Positions 35,590-46,255 of a DNA stretch of 64,000 nt are shown here, piece by piece (the stretch's first letter is position 1; the number at the start of each line of letters is the position of its first letter). The stretch spans positions 186,001-250,000 of the forward strand of contig NZ_AP027764.1 in the NCBI RefSeq assembly GCF_036503815.1. Direction: 5' to 3'. The stretch comes from Escherichia coli (GTDB lineage Bacteria > Pseudomonadota > Gammaproteobacteria > Enterobacterales > Enterobacteriaceae). The notes under the pieces were generated by a model. That model was not told the DNA's origin. It searched no databases and saw only the letters and a program-made list of their open reading frames with translations. The position numbers were made by a program, and so were the translations under genes.

Positions 35590-37929
35590 ATGAAAAGAAA
35601 ACTATTCTGGATTTGTGCAGTGGCTATGGGGATGAGTGCGTTCCCCTCTTTCATGACGCAGGCGACGCCAGCAACGCAACCACTGATCAATGCTGAGCCA
35701 GCTGTAGCCGCCCAGACGGAACAAAATCCGCAGGTGGGGCAAGTGATGCCGGGCGTGCAGGGCGCTGATGCCCCCATCGTGGCGCAGAACGGTCCTTCGC
35801 GTGATGTGAAGCTGACCTTTGCGCAAATTGCGCCACCGCCGGGCAGCATGGTGCTACGTGGCATTAACCCGAACGGCAGCATTGAGTTTGGTATGCGCAG
35901 CGATGAAGTGGTGACGAAGGCGATGCTCAACCTCGAATACACGCCATCGCCATCGTTACTGCCTGTCCAGTCGCAGTTAAAGGTTTATCTCAATGATGAA
36001 CTGATGGGCGTGCTGCCAGTGACCAAAGAACAGTTGGGTAAAAAAACGCTGGCACAAATGCCAATTAACCCACTGTTTATTACCGACTTCAACCGTGTGC
36101 GGCTGGAGTTTGTCGGTCATTATCAGGACGTGTGCGAAAACCCGGCCAGCACCACGCTTTGGCTGGATGTTGGGCGGAGCAGTGGACTGGATCTGACCTA
36201 TCAGACCCTGAATGTGAAGAATGATCTGTCACACTTCCCGGTACCATTCTTTGACCCGCGTGATAACCGCACCAACACCTTGCCGATGGTCTTTGCGGGT
36301 GTGCCGGATGTTGGGCTGCAACAAGCATCTGCCATTGTCGCCTCGTGGTTTGGTTCGCGTTCTGGCTGGCGTGGGCAGAACTTCCCGGTGCTCTATAACC
36401 AACTGCCGGATCGCAATGCCATCGTTTTTGCCACTAATGACAAACGCCCGGACTTCCTGCGCGATCATCCGGCGGTAAAAGCCCCGGTGATTGAGATGAT
36501 CAACCATCCACAGAATCCTTACGTCAAACTGCTGGTGGTCTTTGGTCGTGACGACAAAGACCTGTTGCAGGCAGCGAAAGGTATCGCTCAGGGTAACATT
36601 CTGTTCCGTGGTGAAAGCGTGGTAGTGAATGAAGTGAAACCGCTGCTACCGCGTAAGCCGTACGATGCGCCGAACTGGGTGCGTACCGATCGTCCGGTCA
36701 CCTTTGGTGAACTGAAAACCTATGAAGAACAGTTACAATCCAGCGGTCTTGAGCCAGCAGCGATTAACGTTTCGCTAAACCTGCCGCCGGATCTCTACCT
36801 GATGCGCAGTACCGGCATTGATATGGATATCAACTATCGCTACACCATGCCGCCGGTGAAAGACAGTTCGCGGATGGATATCAGCCTGAATAACCAGTTC
36901 CTGCAATCCTTCAACCTGAGCAGTAAACAGGAGGCGAACCGCCTGCTGCTGCGTATTCCGGTATTACAAGGCTTGCTGGATGGCAAAACGGATGTCTCTA
37001 TTCCGGCGCTGAAACTGGGCGCGACCAACCAGTTGCGGTTCGACTTTGAGTATATGAACCCGATGCCGGGCGGTTCGGTGGATAACTGTATTACCTTCCA
37101 GCCGGTGCAGAATCATGTGGTGATTGGTGACGACTCCACCATCGACTTCTCGAAGTATTACCACTTCATCCCGATGCCGGATCTACGCGCCTTTGCTAAC
37201 GCGGGCTTCCCGTTCAGCCGGATGGCGGATCTGTCACAAACCATCACCGTGATGCCGAAAGCGCCTAACGAAGCACAGATGGAAACCTTGCTGAATACCG
37301 TTGGCTTTATCGGTGCGCAGACGGGCTTCCCGGCGATTAACTTGACGGTGACCGATGATGGCAGCACCATTCAGGGCAAAGATGCCGACATCATGATCAT
37401 CGGTGGTATCCCGGACAAACTGAAAGACGACAAGCAGATCGACCTGTTGGTGCAGGCGACCGAAAGCTGGGTGAAAACGCCGATGCGCCAGACCCCGTTC
37501 CCCGGCATTGTGCCGGACGAGAGCGATCGCGCGGCAGAAACTCAATCAACGCTGACCTCTTCCGGTGCGATGGCAGCGGTGATTGGCTTCCAGTCGCCGT
37601 ATAACGACCAGCGTAGCGTGATTGCGCTGCTGGCAGATAGCCCACGCGGTTATGAAATGCTTAACGATGCGGTGAACGATAGCGGCAAACGCGCCACCAT
37701 GTTCGGCTCGGTCGCGGTGATCCGCGAGTCCGGTATCAATAGCCTGCGTGTTGGCGACGTCTATTACGTTGGCCATCTGCCGTGGTTCGAACGCTTATGG
37801 TATGCGCTGGCAAACCACCCGATTCTGCTGGCGGTGCTGGCGGCAATCAGCGTCGTGCTGCTGGCCTGGGTACTGTGGCGTTTGCTGCGTATTATCAGCC
37901 GTCGTCGTCTTAACCCGGATAACGAGTAA
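35590..37929 (+). CDS. bcsB: BcsB periplasmic cellulose synthase subunit
   Basis: A 779-residue periplasmic protein anchored by one C-terminal helix (HPILLAVLAAISVVLLAWVLW). It guides the glucan across the periplasm and is essential for BcsA activity. A signal peptide (MKRKLFWICAVAMGMSAF) is followed by a Pro/Ala/Gln-rich stretch and alternating carbohydrate-binding and flavodoxin-like domains. Start chosen at 35590 by signal peptide and family length. It lies between bcsA and bcsZ, which it nearly touches. Confidence 0.97.
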   Translation: MKRKLFWICAVAMGMSAFPSFMTQATPATQPLINAEPAVAAQTEQNPQVGQVMPGVQGADAPIVAQNGPSRDVKLTFAQIAPPPGSMVLRGINPNGSIEFGMRSDEVVTKAMLNLEYTPSPSLLPVQSQLKVYLNDELMGVLPVTKEQLGKKTLAQMPINPLFITDFNRVRLEFVGHYQDVCENPASTTLWLDVGRSSGLDLTYQTLNVKNDLSHFPVPFFDPRDNRTNTLPMVFAGVPDVGLQQASAIVASWFGSRSGWRGQNFPVLYNQLPDRNAIVFATNDKRPDFLRDHPAVKAPVIEMINHPQNPYVKLLVVFGRDDKDLLQAAKGIAQGNILFRGESVVVNEVKPLLPRKPYDAPNWVRTDRPVTFGELKTYEEQLQSSGLEPAAINVSLNLPPDLYLMRSTGIDMDINYRYTMPPVKDSSRMDISLNNQFLQSFNLSSKQEANRLLLRIPVLQGLLDGKTDVSIPALKLGATNQLRFDFEYMNPMPGGSVDNCITFQPVQNHVVIGDDSTIDFSKYYHFIPMPDLRAFANAGFPFSRMADLSQTITVMPKAPNEAQMETLLNTVGFIGAQTGFPAINLTVTDDGSTIQGKDADIMIIGGIPDKLKDDKQIDLLVQATESWVKTPMRQTPFPGIVPDESDRAAETQSTLTSSGAMAAVIGFQSPYNDQRSVIALLADSPRGYEMLNDAVNDSGKRATMFGSVAVIRESGINSLRVGDVYYVGHLPWFERLWYALANHPILLAVLAAISVVLLAWVLWRLLRIISRRRLNPDNE

Positions 37930-37935
37930 TTGAAG

Positions 37936-39042
37936 ATGAATGTGTTGCGTAGTGGACTCGTGACGATGCTGCTGCTGGCTGCCTTTAGTGTTCAGGCTGC
38001 CTGCAACTGGCCTGCCTGGGAGCAGTTCAAAAAGGATTACATCAGTCAGGAAGGGCGCGTCATCGACCCCAGCGACGCGCGCAAAATCACCACCTCCGAA
38101 GGGCAAAGTTACGGCATGTTCTTTGCCCTGGCGGCTAACGACCGTGCAGCTTTCGATAATATTCTCGACTGGACGCAGAACAATCTCGCTCAGGGTTCTT
38201 TAAAAGAACATTTGCCCGCCTGGCTGTGGGGCAAGAAAGAGAACAGTAAGTGGGAAGTGCTGGACAGCAATTCGGCCTCTGATGGTGATGTCTGGATGGC
38301 CTGGTCGTTGCTGGAGGCGGGGCGTTTGTGGAAAGAGCAGCGTTATACCGACATCGGCAGCGCGTTGTTAAAACGTATTGCGCGGGAGGAAGTGGTGACG
38401 GTGCCTGGGCTGGGTTCCATGTTGTTGCCGGGCAAAGTGGGATTTGCAGAGGATAACAGCTGGCGTTTTAACCCCAGCTACCTGCCGCCGACGCTGGCGC
38501 AGTATTTCACCCGCTTTGGCGCGCCGTGGACTACGCTGCGCGAAACCAATCAACGTTTATTGCTGGAAACCGCCCCGAAAGGCTTTTCGCCAGACTGGGT
38601 GCGCTATGAGAAAGACAAAGGCTGGCAGCTAAAAGCCGAAAAAACATTGATCAGCAGCTACGACGCTATCCGTGTTTACATGTGGGTAGGCATGATGCCT
38701 GACAGCGATCCGCAAAAAGCGCGGATGCTCAACCGGTTTAAACCGATGGCGACATTCACCGAGAAAAACGGCTATCCGCCGGAAAAAGTCGATGTGGCTA
38801 CGGGGAAAGCGCAGGGTAAAGGACCGGTCGGTTTTTCTGCCGCCATGCTGCCCTTTTTACAAAACCGCGATGCACAGGCCGTTCAGCGCCAGCGCGTGGC
38901 CGATAACTTTCCCGGCAGCGATGCCTATTACAACTATGTGCTGACCCTGTTTGGACAAGGCTGGGATCAACACCGTTTCCGCTTCTCGACAAAAGGTGAG
39001 TTATTACCTGACTGGGGCCAGGAATGCGCAAATTCACACTAA
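37936..39042 (+). CDS. bcsZ: BcsZ periplasmic endo-1,4-glucanase (GH8)
   Basis: A 368-residue secreted cellulase of glycoside hydrolase family 8 that trims nascent cellulose. Signal peptide up to FSVQA (residue 21). The catalytic Glu segment (EGQSYGMFFAL, about residues 55-65) and the Asp region (NSASDGDVWMAWSL) are present. A TTG-start two codons upstream is possible; the ATG at 37936 is the usual start. Its 3' end overlaps bcsC by 19 bases. Confidence 0.97.
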   Translation: MNVLRSGLVTMLLLAAFSVQAACNWPAWEQFKKDYISQEGRVIDPSDARKITTSEGQSYGMFFALAANDRAAFDNILDWTQNNLAQGSLKEHLPAWLWGKKENSKWEVLDSNSASDGDVWMAWSLLEAGRLWKEQRYTDIGSALLKRIAREEVVTVPGLGSMLLPGKVGFAEDNSWRFNPSYLPPTLAQYFTRFGAPWTTLRETNQRLLLETAPKGFSPDWVRYEKDKGWQLKAEKTLISSYDAIRVYMWVGMMPDSDPQKARMLNRFKPMATFTEKNGYPPEKVDVATGKAQGKGPVGFSAAMLPFLQNRDAQAVQRQRVADNFPGSDAYYNYVLTLFGQGWDQHRFRFSTKGELLPDWGQECANSH

Positions 39043-42000
39043 ACATATTCACGCTTTCCCTCGGTCTGGCCGTCATGCCGATGGTCGAGGCAGCACCAAC
39101 CGCTCAGCAACAGTTGCTGGAGCAAGTTCGGTTAGGCGAAGCGACCCATCGTGAAGATCTGGTGCAACAGTCGTTGTATCGGCTGGAACTTATTGATCCG
39201 AATAACCCGGACGTCGTTGCCGCCCGTTTCCGTTCTCTGTTACGTCAGGGCGATATTGATGGCGCGCAAAAACAGCTCGATCGGCTGTCGCAGTTAGCGC
39301 CGAGTTCAAATGCGTATAAATCGTCGCGGACCACAATGTTGCTTTCCACGCCGGATGGTCGTCAGGCACTGCAACAGGCAAGATTGCAGGCGACGACTGG
39401 TCATGCAGAAAAAGCTGTGGCGAGTTACAACAAACTGTTCAACGGTGCGCCGCCGGAAGGTGACATTGCCGTCGAGTACTGGAGTACGGTGGCGAAAATT
39501 CCGGCTCGCCGTGGCGAAGCGATTAATCAGCTAAAACGCATCAATGCGGATACCCCAGGCAATACAGGCCTGCAAAACAATCTGGCGCTATTGCTGTTTA
39601 GTAGCGATCGCCGTGATGAAGGTTTTGCCGTCCTGGAACAGATGGCGAAATCGAACGCCGGACGCGAAGGGGCCTCTAAAATCTGGTACGGGCAGATTAA
39701 AGACATGCCCGTCAGCGATGCCAGTGTGCAGGCGCTGAAAAAATATCTCTCGATCTTTAGTGATGGCGATAGCGTAGCTGCTGCGCAATCGCAACTGGCA
39801 GAACAGCAAAAACAGCTGGCCGACCCTGCTTTCCGCGCTCGTGTGCAAGGTTTAGCGGCAGTGGACTCTGGCATGGCGGGTAAAGCCATTCCCGAACTAC
39901 AACAGGCAGTGCGGGCGAACCCGAAAGACAGTGAGGCTCTGGGGGCGCTGGGCCAGGCGTATTCTCAGAAAGGCGATCGCGCCAATGCAGTGGCGAATCT
40001 GGAAAAAGCCCTCGCACTGGACCCGCACAGCAGCAACAACGACAAATGGAACAGTCTGCTGAAAGTAAACCGCTACTGGCTGGCGATCCAGCAGGGTGAT
40101 GCCGCGCTGAAAGCCAATAATCCTGACCGGGCAGAACGCCTGTTCCAGCAGGCGCGCAGTGTCGATAACACCGACAGCTATGCGGTGTTGGGGCTGGGCG
40201 ATGTGGCGATGGCGCGAAAAGATTATTCCGCCGCCGAACGCTATTACCAGCAGACGCTGCGCATGGACAGCGGCAATACCAACGCCGTGCGCGGGCTGGC
40301 GAATATTTACCGCCAGCAATCGCCAGAAAAAGCAGAAGCGTTTATCGCCTCGCTCTCTGCCAGCCAGCGGCGCAGCATTGATGATATCGAACGTAGCCTG
40401 CAAAACGATCGTCTGGCACAGCAGGCAGAGGCACTGGAAAACCAGGGCAAATGGGCGCAGGCAGCAGCACTTCAGCGGCAACGACTGGCACTGGACCCCG
40501 GCAGTGTATGGATTACTTACCGACTTTCGCAGGATCTCTGGCAGGCCGGACAACGCAGCCAGGCCGATACGTTAATGCGCAATCTCGCGCAGCAGAAGCC
40601 GAACGACCCGGAGCAGGTTTACGCTTACGGGCTGTACCTCTCAGGTCACGACCAGGACAGAGCGGCACTGGCGCATATCAACAGCCTGCCGCGCGCGCAG
40701 TGGAACAGCAATATTCAGGAGCTGGTTAATCGGCTGCAAAGCGACCAGGTGCTGGAAACCGCTAATCGCCTGCGAGAAAACGGTAAAGAGGCAGAAGCAG
40801 AAGCGATGCTGCGCCAGCAACCGCCTTCCTCGCGTATTGATCTGACGCTGGCTGACTGGGCGCAACAACGACGTGATTACGCTGCTGCCCGTGCTGCATA
40901 TCAGAATGTCCTGACGCGGGAGCCAACTAACGCTGATGCCATTCTTGGCCTGACGGAAGTGGATATCGCTGCCGGTGACAAAGCGGCGGCACGTAGCCAA
41001 CTGGCGAAACTGCCTGCCACCGATAACGCCTCCCTGAACACACAGCGGCGCGTGGCGCTGGCGCAGGCGCAGCTTGGCGATACCGCAGCGGCGCAGCAGA
41101 CATTTAACAAGCTGATCCCGCAGGCAAAATCTCAGCCACCGTCGATGGAAAGCGCGATGGTACTGCGCGACGGTGCGAAGTTTGAAGCGCAGGCGGGCGA
41201 TCCAACGCAGGCGCTGGAAACCTACAAAGACGCGATGGTCGCATCCGGTGTGACCACGACGCGTCCGCAGGATAACGACACCTTTACCCGGCTGACCCGT
41301 AACGACGAGAAAGATGACTGGCTGAAACGCGGCGTGCGCAGCGATGCAGCGGACCTCTATCGCCAGCAGGATCTTAACGTCACCCTCGAGCACGATTACT
41401 GGGGGTCGAGCGGCACCGGTGGTTACTCCGATCTGAAAGCGCACACTACCATGTTGCAGGTGGATGCGCCCTATTCTGACGGGCGGATGTTCTTTCGCAG
41501 TGATTTCGTCAATATGAACGTCGGCAGTTTCTCCACTAATGCCGATGGCAAATGGGATGACAACTGGGGCACTTGTACATTACAGGACTGTAGCGGCAAC
41601 CGCAGCCAGTCGGATTCCGGTGCCAGCGTGGCGGTCGGCTGGCGAAATGACGTCTGGAGCTGGGATATCGGCACCACGCCGATGGGCTTCAACGTGGTGG
41701 ATGTGGTCGGCGGCATCAGTTACAGTGATGATATCGGGCCGCTGGGTTACACCGTTAACGCCCATCGTCGGCCCATTTCCAGTTCTTTGCTGGCCTTTGG
41801 CGGGCAAAAAGACTCCCCGAGCAATACCGGGAAAAAATGGGGTGGCGTGCGTGCCGACGGCGTGGGGCTAAGCCTGAGCTACGATAAAGGTGAAGCAAAC
41901 GGCGTCTGGGCATCGCTTAGCGGTGACCAGTTAACCGGTAAAAATGTCGAAGATAACTGGCGCGTGCGCTGGATGACGGGCTATTACTATAAGGTCATCA

Positions 42001-42497
42001 ACCAGAATAATCGCCGTGTGACCATTGGCCTGAACAACATGATCTGGCATTACGACAAAGACCTGAGTGGGTACTCACTCGGTCAGGGCGGTTACTACAG
42101 CCCGCAGGAATACCTGTCGTTTGCTATTCCGGTGATGTGGCGTGAACGGACAGAAAACTGGTCGTGGGAGCTGGGGGCGTCTGGTTCGTGGTCGCATTCG
42201 CGCACCAAAACCATGCCGCGGTATCCGCTGATGAATCTGATCCCGACTGACTGGCAGGAAGAAGCTGCGCGGCAATCCAACGATGGCGGCAGCAGTCAGG
42301 GCTTTGGCTATACGGCGCGGGCATTACTTGAGCGTCGCGTCACATCCAACTGGTTTGTCGGTACGGCAATTGATATCCAGCAAGCGAAGGATTACGCGCC
42401 CAGCCATTTCCTGCTCTACGTACGTTATTCCGCCGCCGGATGGCAGGGTGACATGGATTTACCGCCGCAGCCGCTGATACCTTACGCCGACTGGTAA
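39024..42497 (+). CDS. bcsC: BcsC cellulose export outer membrane protein
   Basis: A 1157-residue protein that exports cellulose through the outer membrane. After a signal peptide (to MVEA, about residue 23) comes a long periplasmic array of TPR repeats (about residues 30-780), followed by a 16-stranded beta-barrel domain ending in a C-terminal Trp. Full length matches the K-12 protein with no frameshift. It is the last gene of bcsRQABZC and starts inside bcsZ. Confidence 0.97.
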   Translation: MRKFTLNIFTLSLGLAVMPMVEAAPTAQQQLLEQVRLGEATHREDLVQQSLYRLELIDPNNPDVVAARFRSLLRQGDIDGAQKQLDRLSQLAPSSNAYKSSRTTMLLSTPDGRQALQQARLQATTGHAEKAVASYNKLFNGAPPEGDIAVEYWSTVAKIPARRGEAINQLKRINADTPGNTGLQNNLALLLFSSDRRDEGFAVLEQMAKSNAGREGASKIWYGQIKDMPVSDASVQALKKYLSIFSDGDSVAAAQSQLAEQQKQLADPAFRARVQGLAAVDSGMAGKAIPELQQAVRANPKDSEALGALGQAYSQKGDRANAVANLEKALALDPHSSNNDKWNSLLKVNRYWLAIQQGDAALKANNPDRAERLFQQARSVDNTDSYAVLGLGDVAMARKDYSAAERYYQQTLRMDSGNTNAVRGLANIYRQQSPEKAEAFIASLSASQRRSIDDIERSLQNDRLAQQAEALENQGKWAQAAALQRQRLALDPGSVWITYRLSQDLWQAGQRSQADTLMRNLAQQKPNDPEQVYAYGLYLSGHDQDRAALAHINSLPRAQWNSNIQELVNRLQSDQVLETANRLRENGKEAEAEAMLRQQPPSSRIDLTLADWAQQRRDYAAARAAYQNVLTREPTNADAILGLTEVDIAAGDKAAARSQLAKLPATDNASLNTQRRVALAQAQLGDTAAAQQTFNKLIPQAKSQPPSMESAMVLRDGAKFEAQAGDPTQALETYKDAMVASGVTTTRPQDNDTFTRLTRNDEKDDWLKRGVRSDAADLYRQQDLNVTLEHDYWGSSGTGGYSDLKAHTTMLQVDAPYSDGRMFFRSDFVNMNVGSFSTNADGKWDDNWGTCTLQDCSGNRSQSDSGASVAVGWRNDVWSWDIGTTPMGFNVVDVVGGISYSDDIGPLGYTVNAHRRPISSSLLAFGGQKDSPSNTGKKWGGVRADGVGLSLSYDKGEANGVWASLSGDQLTGKNVEDNWRVRWMTGYYYKVINQNNRRVTIGLNNMIWHYDKDLSGYSLGQGGYYSPQEYLSFAIPVMWRERTENWSWELGASGSWSHSRTKTMPRYPLMNLIPTDWQEEAARQSNDGGSSQGFGYTARALLERRVTSNWFVGTAIDIQQAKDYAPSHFLLYVRYSAAGWQGDMDLPPQPLIPYADW

Positions 42498-42578
42498 GTT
42501 TTCAGATAGCGCCTCTCTTAATGCCGCTGCGATCGGGTATACTCGGGCGGCAATCTGGGATTTCCGGGGGGAGACAAT

Positions 42579-44567
42579 TTGCGCGTAAGTCGCTCGTTAA
42601 CAATCAAGCAGATGGCAATGGTGGCAGCCGTTGTCCTGGTGTTCGTTTTTATTTTTTGCACCGTTTTGCTGTTCCATCTGGTCCAGCAGAATCGCTATAA
42701 CACGGCTACGCAACTGGAAAGCATTGCTCGCTCTGTCCGCGAACCCTTATCTTCTGCCATTTTGAAAGGCGATATTCCCGAAGCGGAAGCTATTCTTGCC
42801 AGCATTAAACCGGCAGGCGTGGTCAGCCGTGCCGATGTGGTGCTGCCTAACCAGTTCCAGGCGCTGCGTAAAAGTTTTATTCCAGAGCGTCCGGTGCCGG
42901 TAATGGTTACTCGCATGTTTGAGCTACCGGTGCAAATCTCGCTGGGCGTTTACTCGCTGGAACGTCCGGCAAACCCGCAGCCAATTGCCTATCTGGTGCT
43001 ACAGGCGGATTCCTTCCGCATGTATAAGTTCGTGATGAGCACCCTCTCAACGTTAGTGACCATTTACTTACTTTTGTCGTTAATATTGACGGTGGCGATT
43101 AGCTGGTGCATTAACCGCCTGATTTTGCATCCGTTACGCAATATTGCTCGTGAACTTAACGCCATCCCAGCCCAGGAGCTTGTTGGTCACCAACTGGCAT
43201 TACCACGTCTGCATCAGGACGATGAAATCGGTATGCTGGTGCGCAGTTACAACCTCAACCAGCAATTGCTGCAGCGCCATTATGAAGAACAGAACGAAAA
43301 TGCGATGCGCTTCCCGGTGTCGGATTTGCCGAACAAAGCCTTGCTGATGGAGATGCTGGAGCAGGTTGTCGCGCGTAAACAAACCACCGCGCTGATGATT
43401 ATCACCTGTGAAACCCTGCGTGATACTGCGGGCGTGCTGAAAGAGGCGCAACGAGAAATTCTGCTGCTGACGCTGGTGGAAAAACTCAAATCGGTACTGT
43501 CGCCACGTATGATCCTCGCGCAGATTAGTGGTTATGACTTTGCTGTCATTGCCAACGGTGTACAGGAGCCGTGGCACGCAATCACTTTAGGTCAGCAAGT
43601 GCTCACTATCATGAGCGAGCGCCTGCCGATTGAACGTATTCAACTCCGTCCGCACTGTAGCATTGGCGTGGCGATGTTCTACGGCGATCTCACCGCCGAA
43701 CAGCTTTACAGTCGCGCTATTTCTGCGGCATTTACCGCTCGCCATAAAGGTAAGAATCAGATTCAGTTCTTTGATCCGCAGCAGATGGAAGCCGCCCAAC
43801 AGCGGTTGACGGAAGAGAGCGATATCCTTAATGCACTGGAAAATCATCAGTTTGCGATTTGGTTACAGCCACAGGTCGAGATGACCAGCGGTAAACTGGT
43901 CAGTGCGGAAGTGTTACTGCGTATCCAGCAACCGGATGGCAGTTGGGATCTGCCGGATGGCTTAATCGATCGCATTGAGTGCTGTGGGCTGATGGTTACC
44001 GTCGGTCACTGGGTGCTGGAAGAGTCCTGTCGACTGCTGGCTGCCTGGCAAGAGCGCGGCATTATGCTGCCCTTGTCGGTAAACCTCTCAGCGCTGCAAC
44101 TGATGCACCCGAATATGGTAGCGGATATGCTGGAACTGTTAACCCGCTATCGCATTCAGCCGGGAACGCTGATTCTGGAAGTGACAGAAAGCCGACGTAT
44201 TGACGACCCTCATGCAGCGGTGGCAATCCTCCGCCCGTTGCGTAATGCCGGCGTTCGGGTGGCGCTGGATGATTTCGGCATGGGCTACGCAGGGCTGCGT
44301 CAGCTGCAGCATATGAAATCGTTGCCAATCGACGTGTTAAAAATCGACAAAATGTTTGTTGAAGGCTTGCCGGAAGATAGCAGCATGATTGCTGCAATTA
44401 TCATGTTGGCGCAAAGCCTGAACTTACAAATGATTGCCGAAGGCGTGGAGACTGAAGCACAACGCGACTGGCTGGCAAAAGCGGGCGTTGGTATTGCCCA
44501 GGGCTTCCTTTTTGCTCGCCCACTCCCTATTGAAATCTTCGAAGAGAGTTACCTGGAAGAAAAGTAG
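42579..44567 (+). CDS. pdeK: PdeK putative c-di-GMP phosphodiesterase (YhjK/HmsP-like)
   Basis: A 662-residue inner membrane protein. It has two membrane helices (about 13-34 and 150-172), a HAMP-like linker, a degenerate GGDEF domain (SGYDF in place of GGDEF, so no cyclase is expected) and a C-terminal EAL domain. In the EAL domain the signature is EVL (SAEVLLR) and the DDFGMGYAG motif is intact. The start is TTG at 42579 behind a strong GGGGGGAG ribosome site. It lies 81 bases after bcsC, which places c-di-GMP turnover next to cellulose synthesis. Confidence 0.94.
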   Translation: MRVSRSLTIKQMAMVAAVVLVFVFIFCTVLLFHLVQQNRYNTATQLESIARSVREPLSSAILKGDIPEAEAILASIKPAGVVSRADVVLPNQFQALRKSFIPERPVPVMVTRMFELPVQISLGVYSLERPANPQPIAYLVLQADSFRMYKFVMSTLSTLVTIYLLLSLILTVAISWCINRLILHPLRNIARELNAIPAQELVGHQLALPRLHQDDEIGMLVRSYNLNQQLLQRHYEEQNENAMRFPVSDLPNKALLMEMLEQVVARKQTTALMIITCETLRDTAGVLKEAQREILLLTLVEKLKSVLSPRMILAQISGYDFAVIANGVQEPWHAITLGQQVLTIMSERLPIERIQLRPHCSIGVAMFYGDLTAEQLYSRAISAAFTARHKGKNQIQFFDPQQMEAAQQRLTEESDILNALENHQFAIWLQPQVEMTSGKLVSAEVLLRIQQPDGSWDLPDGLIDRIECCGLMVTVGHWVLEESCRLLAAWQERGIMLPLSVNLSALQLMHPNMVADMLELLTRYRIQPGTLILEVTESRRIDDPHAAVAILRPLRNAGVRVALDDFGMGYAGLRQLQHMKSLPIDVLKIDKMFVEGLPEDSSMIAAIIMLAQSLNLQMIAEGVETEAQRDWLAKAGVGIAQGFLFARPLPIEIFEESYLEEK

Positions 44568-44713
44568 CTACCCCAAACTGATTACAAAACTTTAAAAAGT
44601 GCTGGTTTGTGCGAGCCAGCTCAAACTTTTTAACCTTTTTGTTTCAATTATGATCCAGGTACATTTCTGTGATGTTGTCTGGGTGTTATTTTAAGGCCGC
44701 AGGTACCCCATAA

Positions 44714-46036
<1,323 letters not shown>

Positions 46037-46050
46037 TCTCACCACTTATG

Positions 46051-46082
46051 CCCGCACTCCCTTCCCCGAGTGCGGGTGTTTG
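46051..46082 (+). terminator. Terminator of dctA
   Basis: The perfect 9-bp stem CCCGCACTC (46051-46059) / GAGTGCGGG (46068-46076) is followed by TGTTT. Confidence 0.8.
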
Positions 46083-46255
46083 CGCATAATTGACCCCTGT
46101 GCCTGAACTTACCACCTGGGTGAGTTCAGGTTTATTTCACTTCTTCCGTGACATTTTCATGTTCTTGCGGTCTAACACGAAGTGTTTTTAACGTCATTTA
46201 GACTGACCGACAACGGGCAGTTTTTTATTACCAGGATAGTTGATCAGGGGTTCAC

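Noticed and set aside
40641..41444. 267-codon frame opposite bcsC
   Set aside because: Antisense shadow of a conserved coding region without its own start signals.
44601..44624. CRP site upstream of dctA
   Set aside because: One TGTG half-site is present, but the second half does not fall at the required spacing. CRP control is known for dctA, yet this position cannot be supported by eye.
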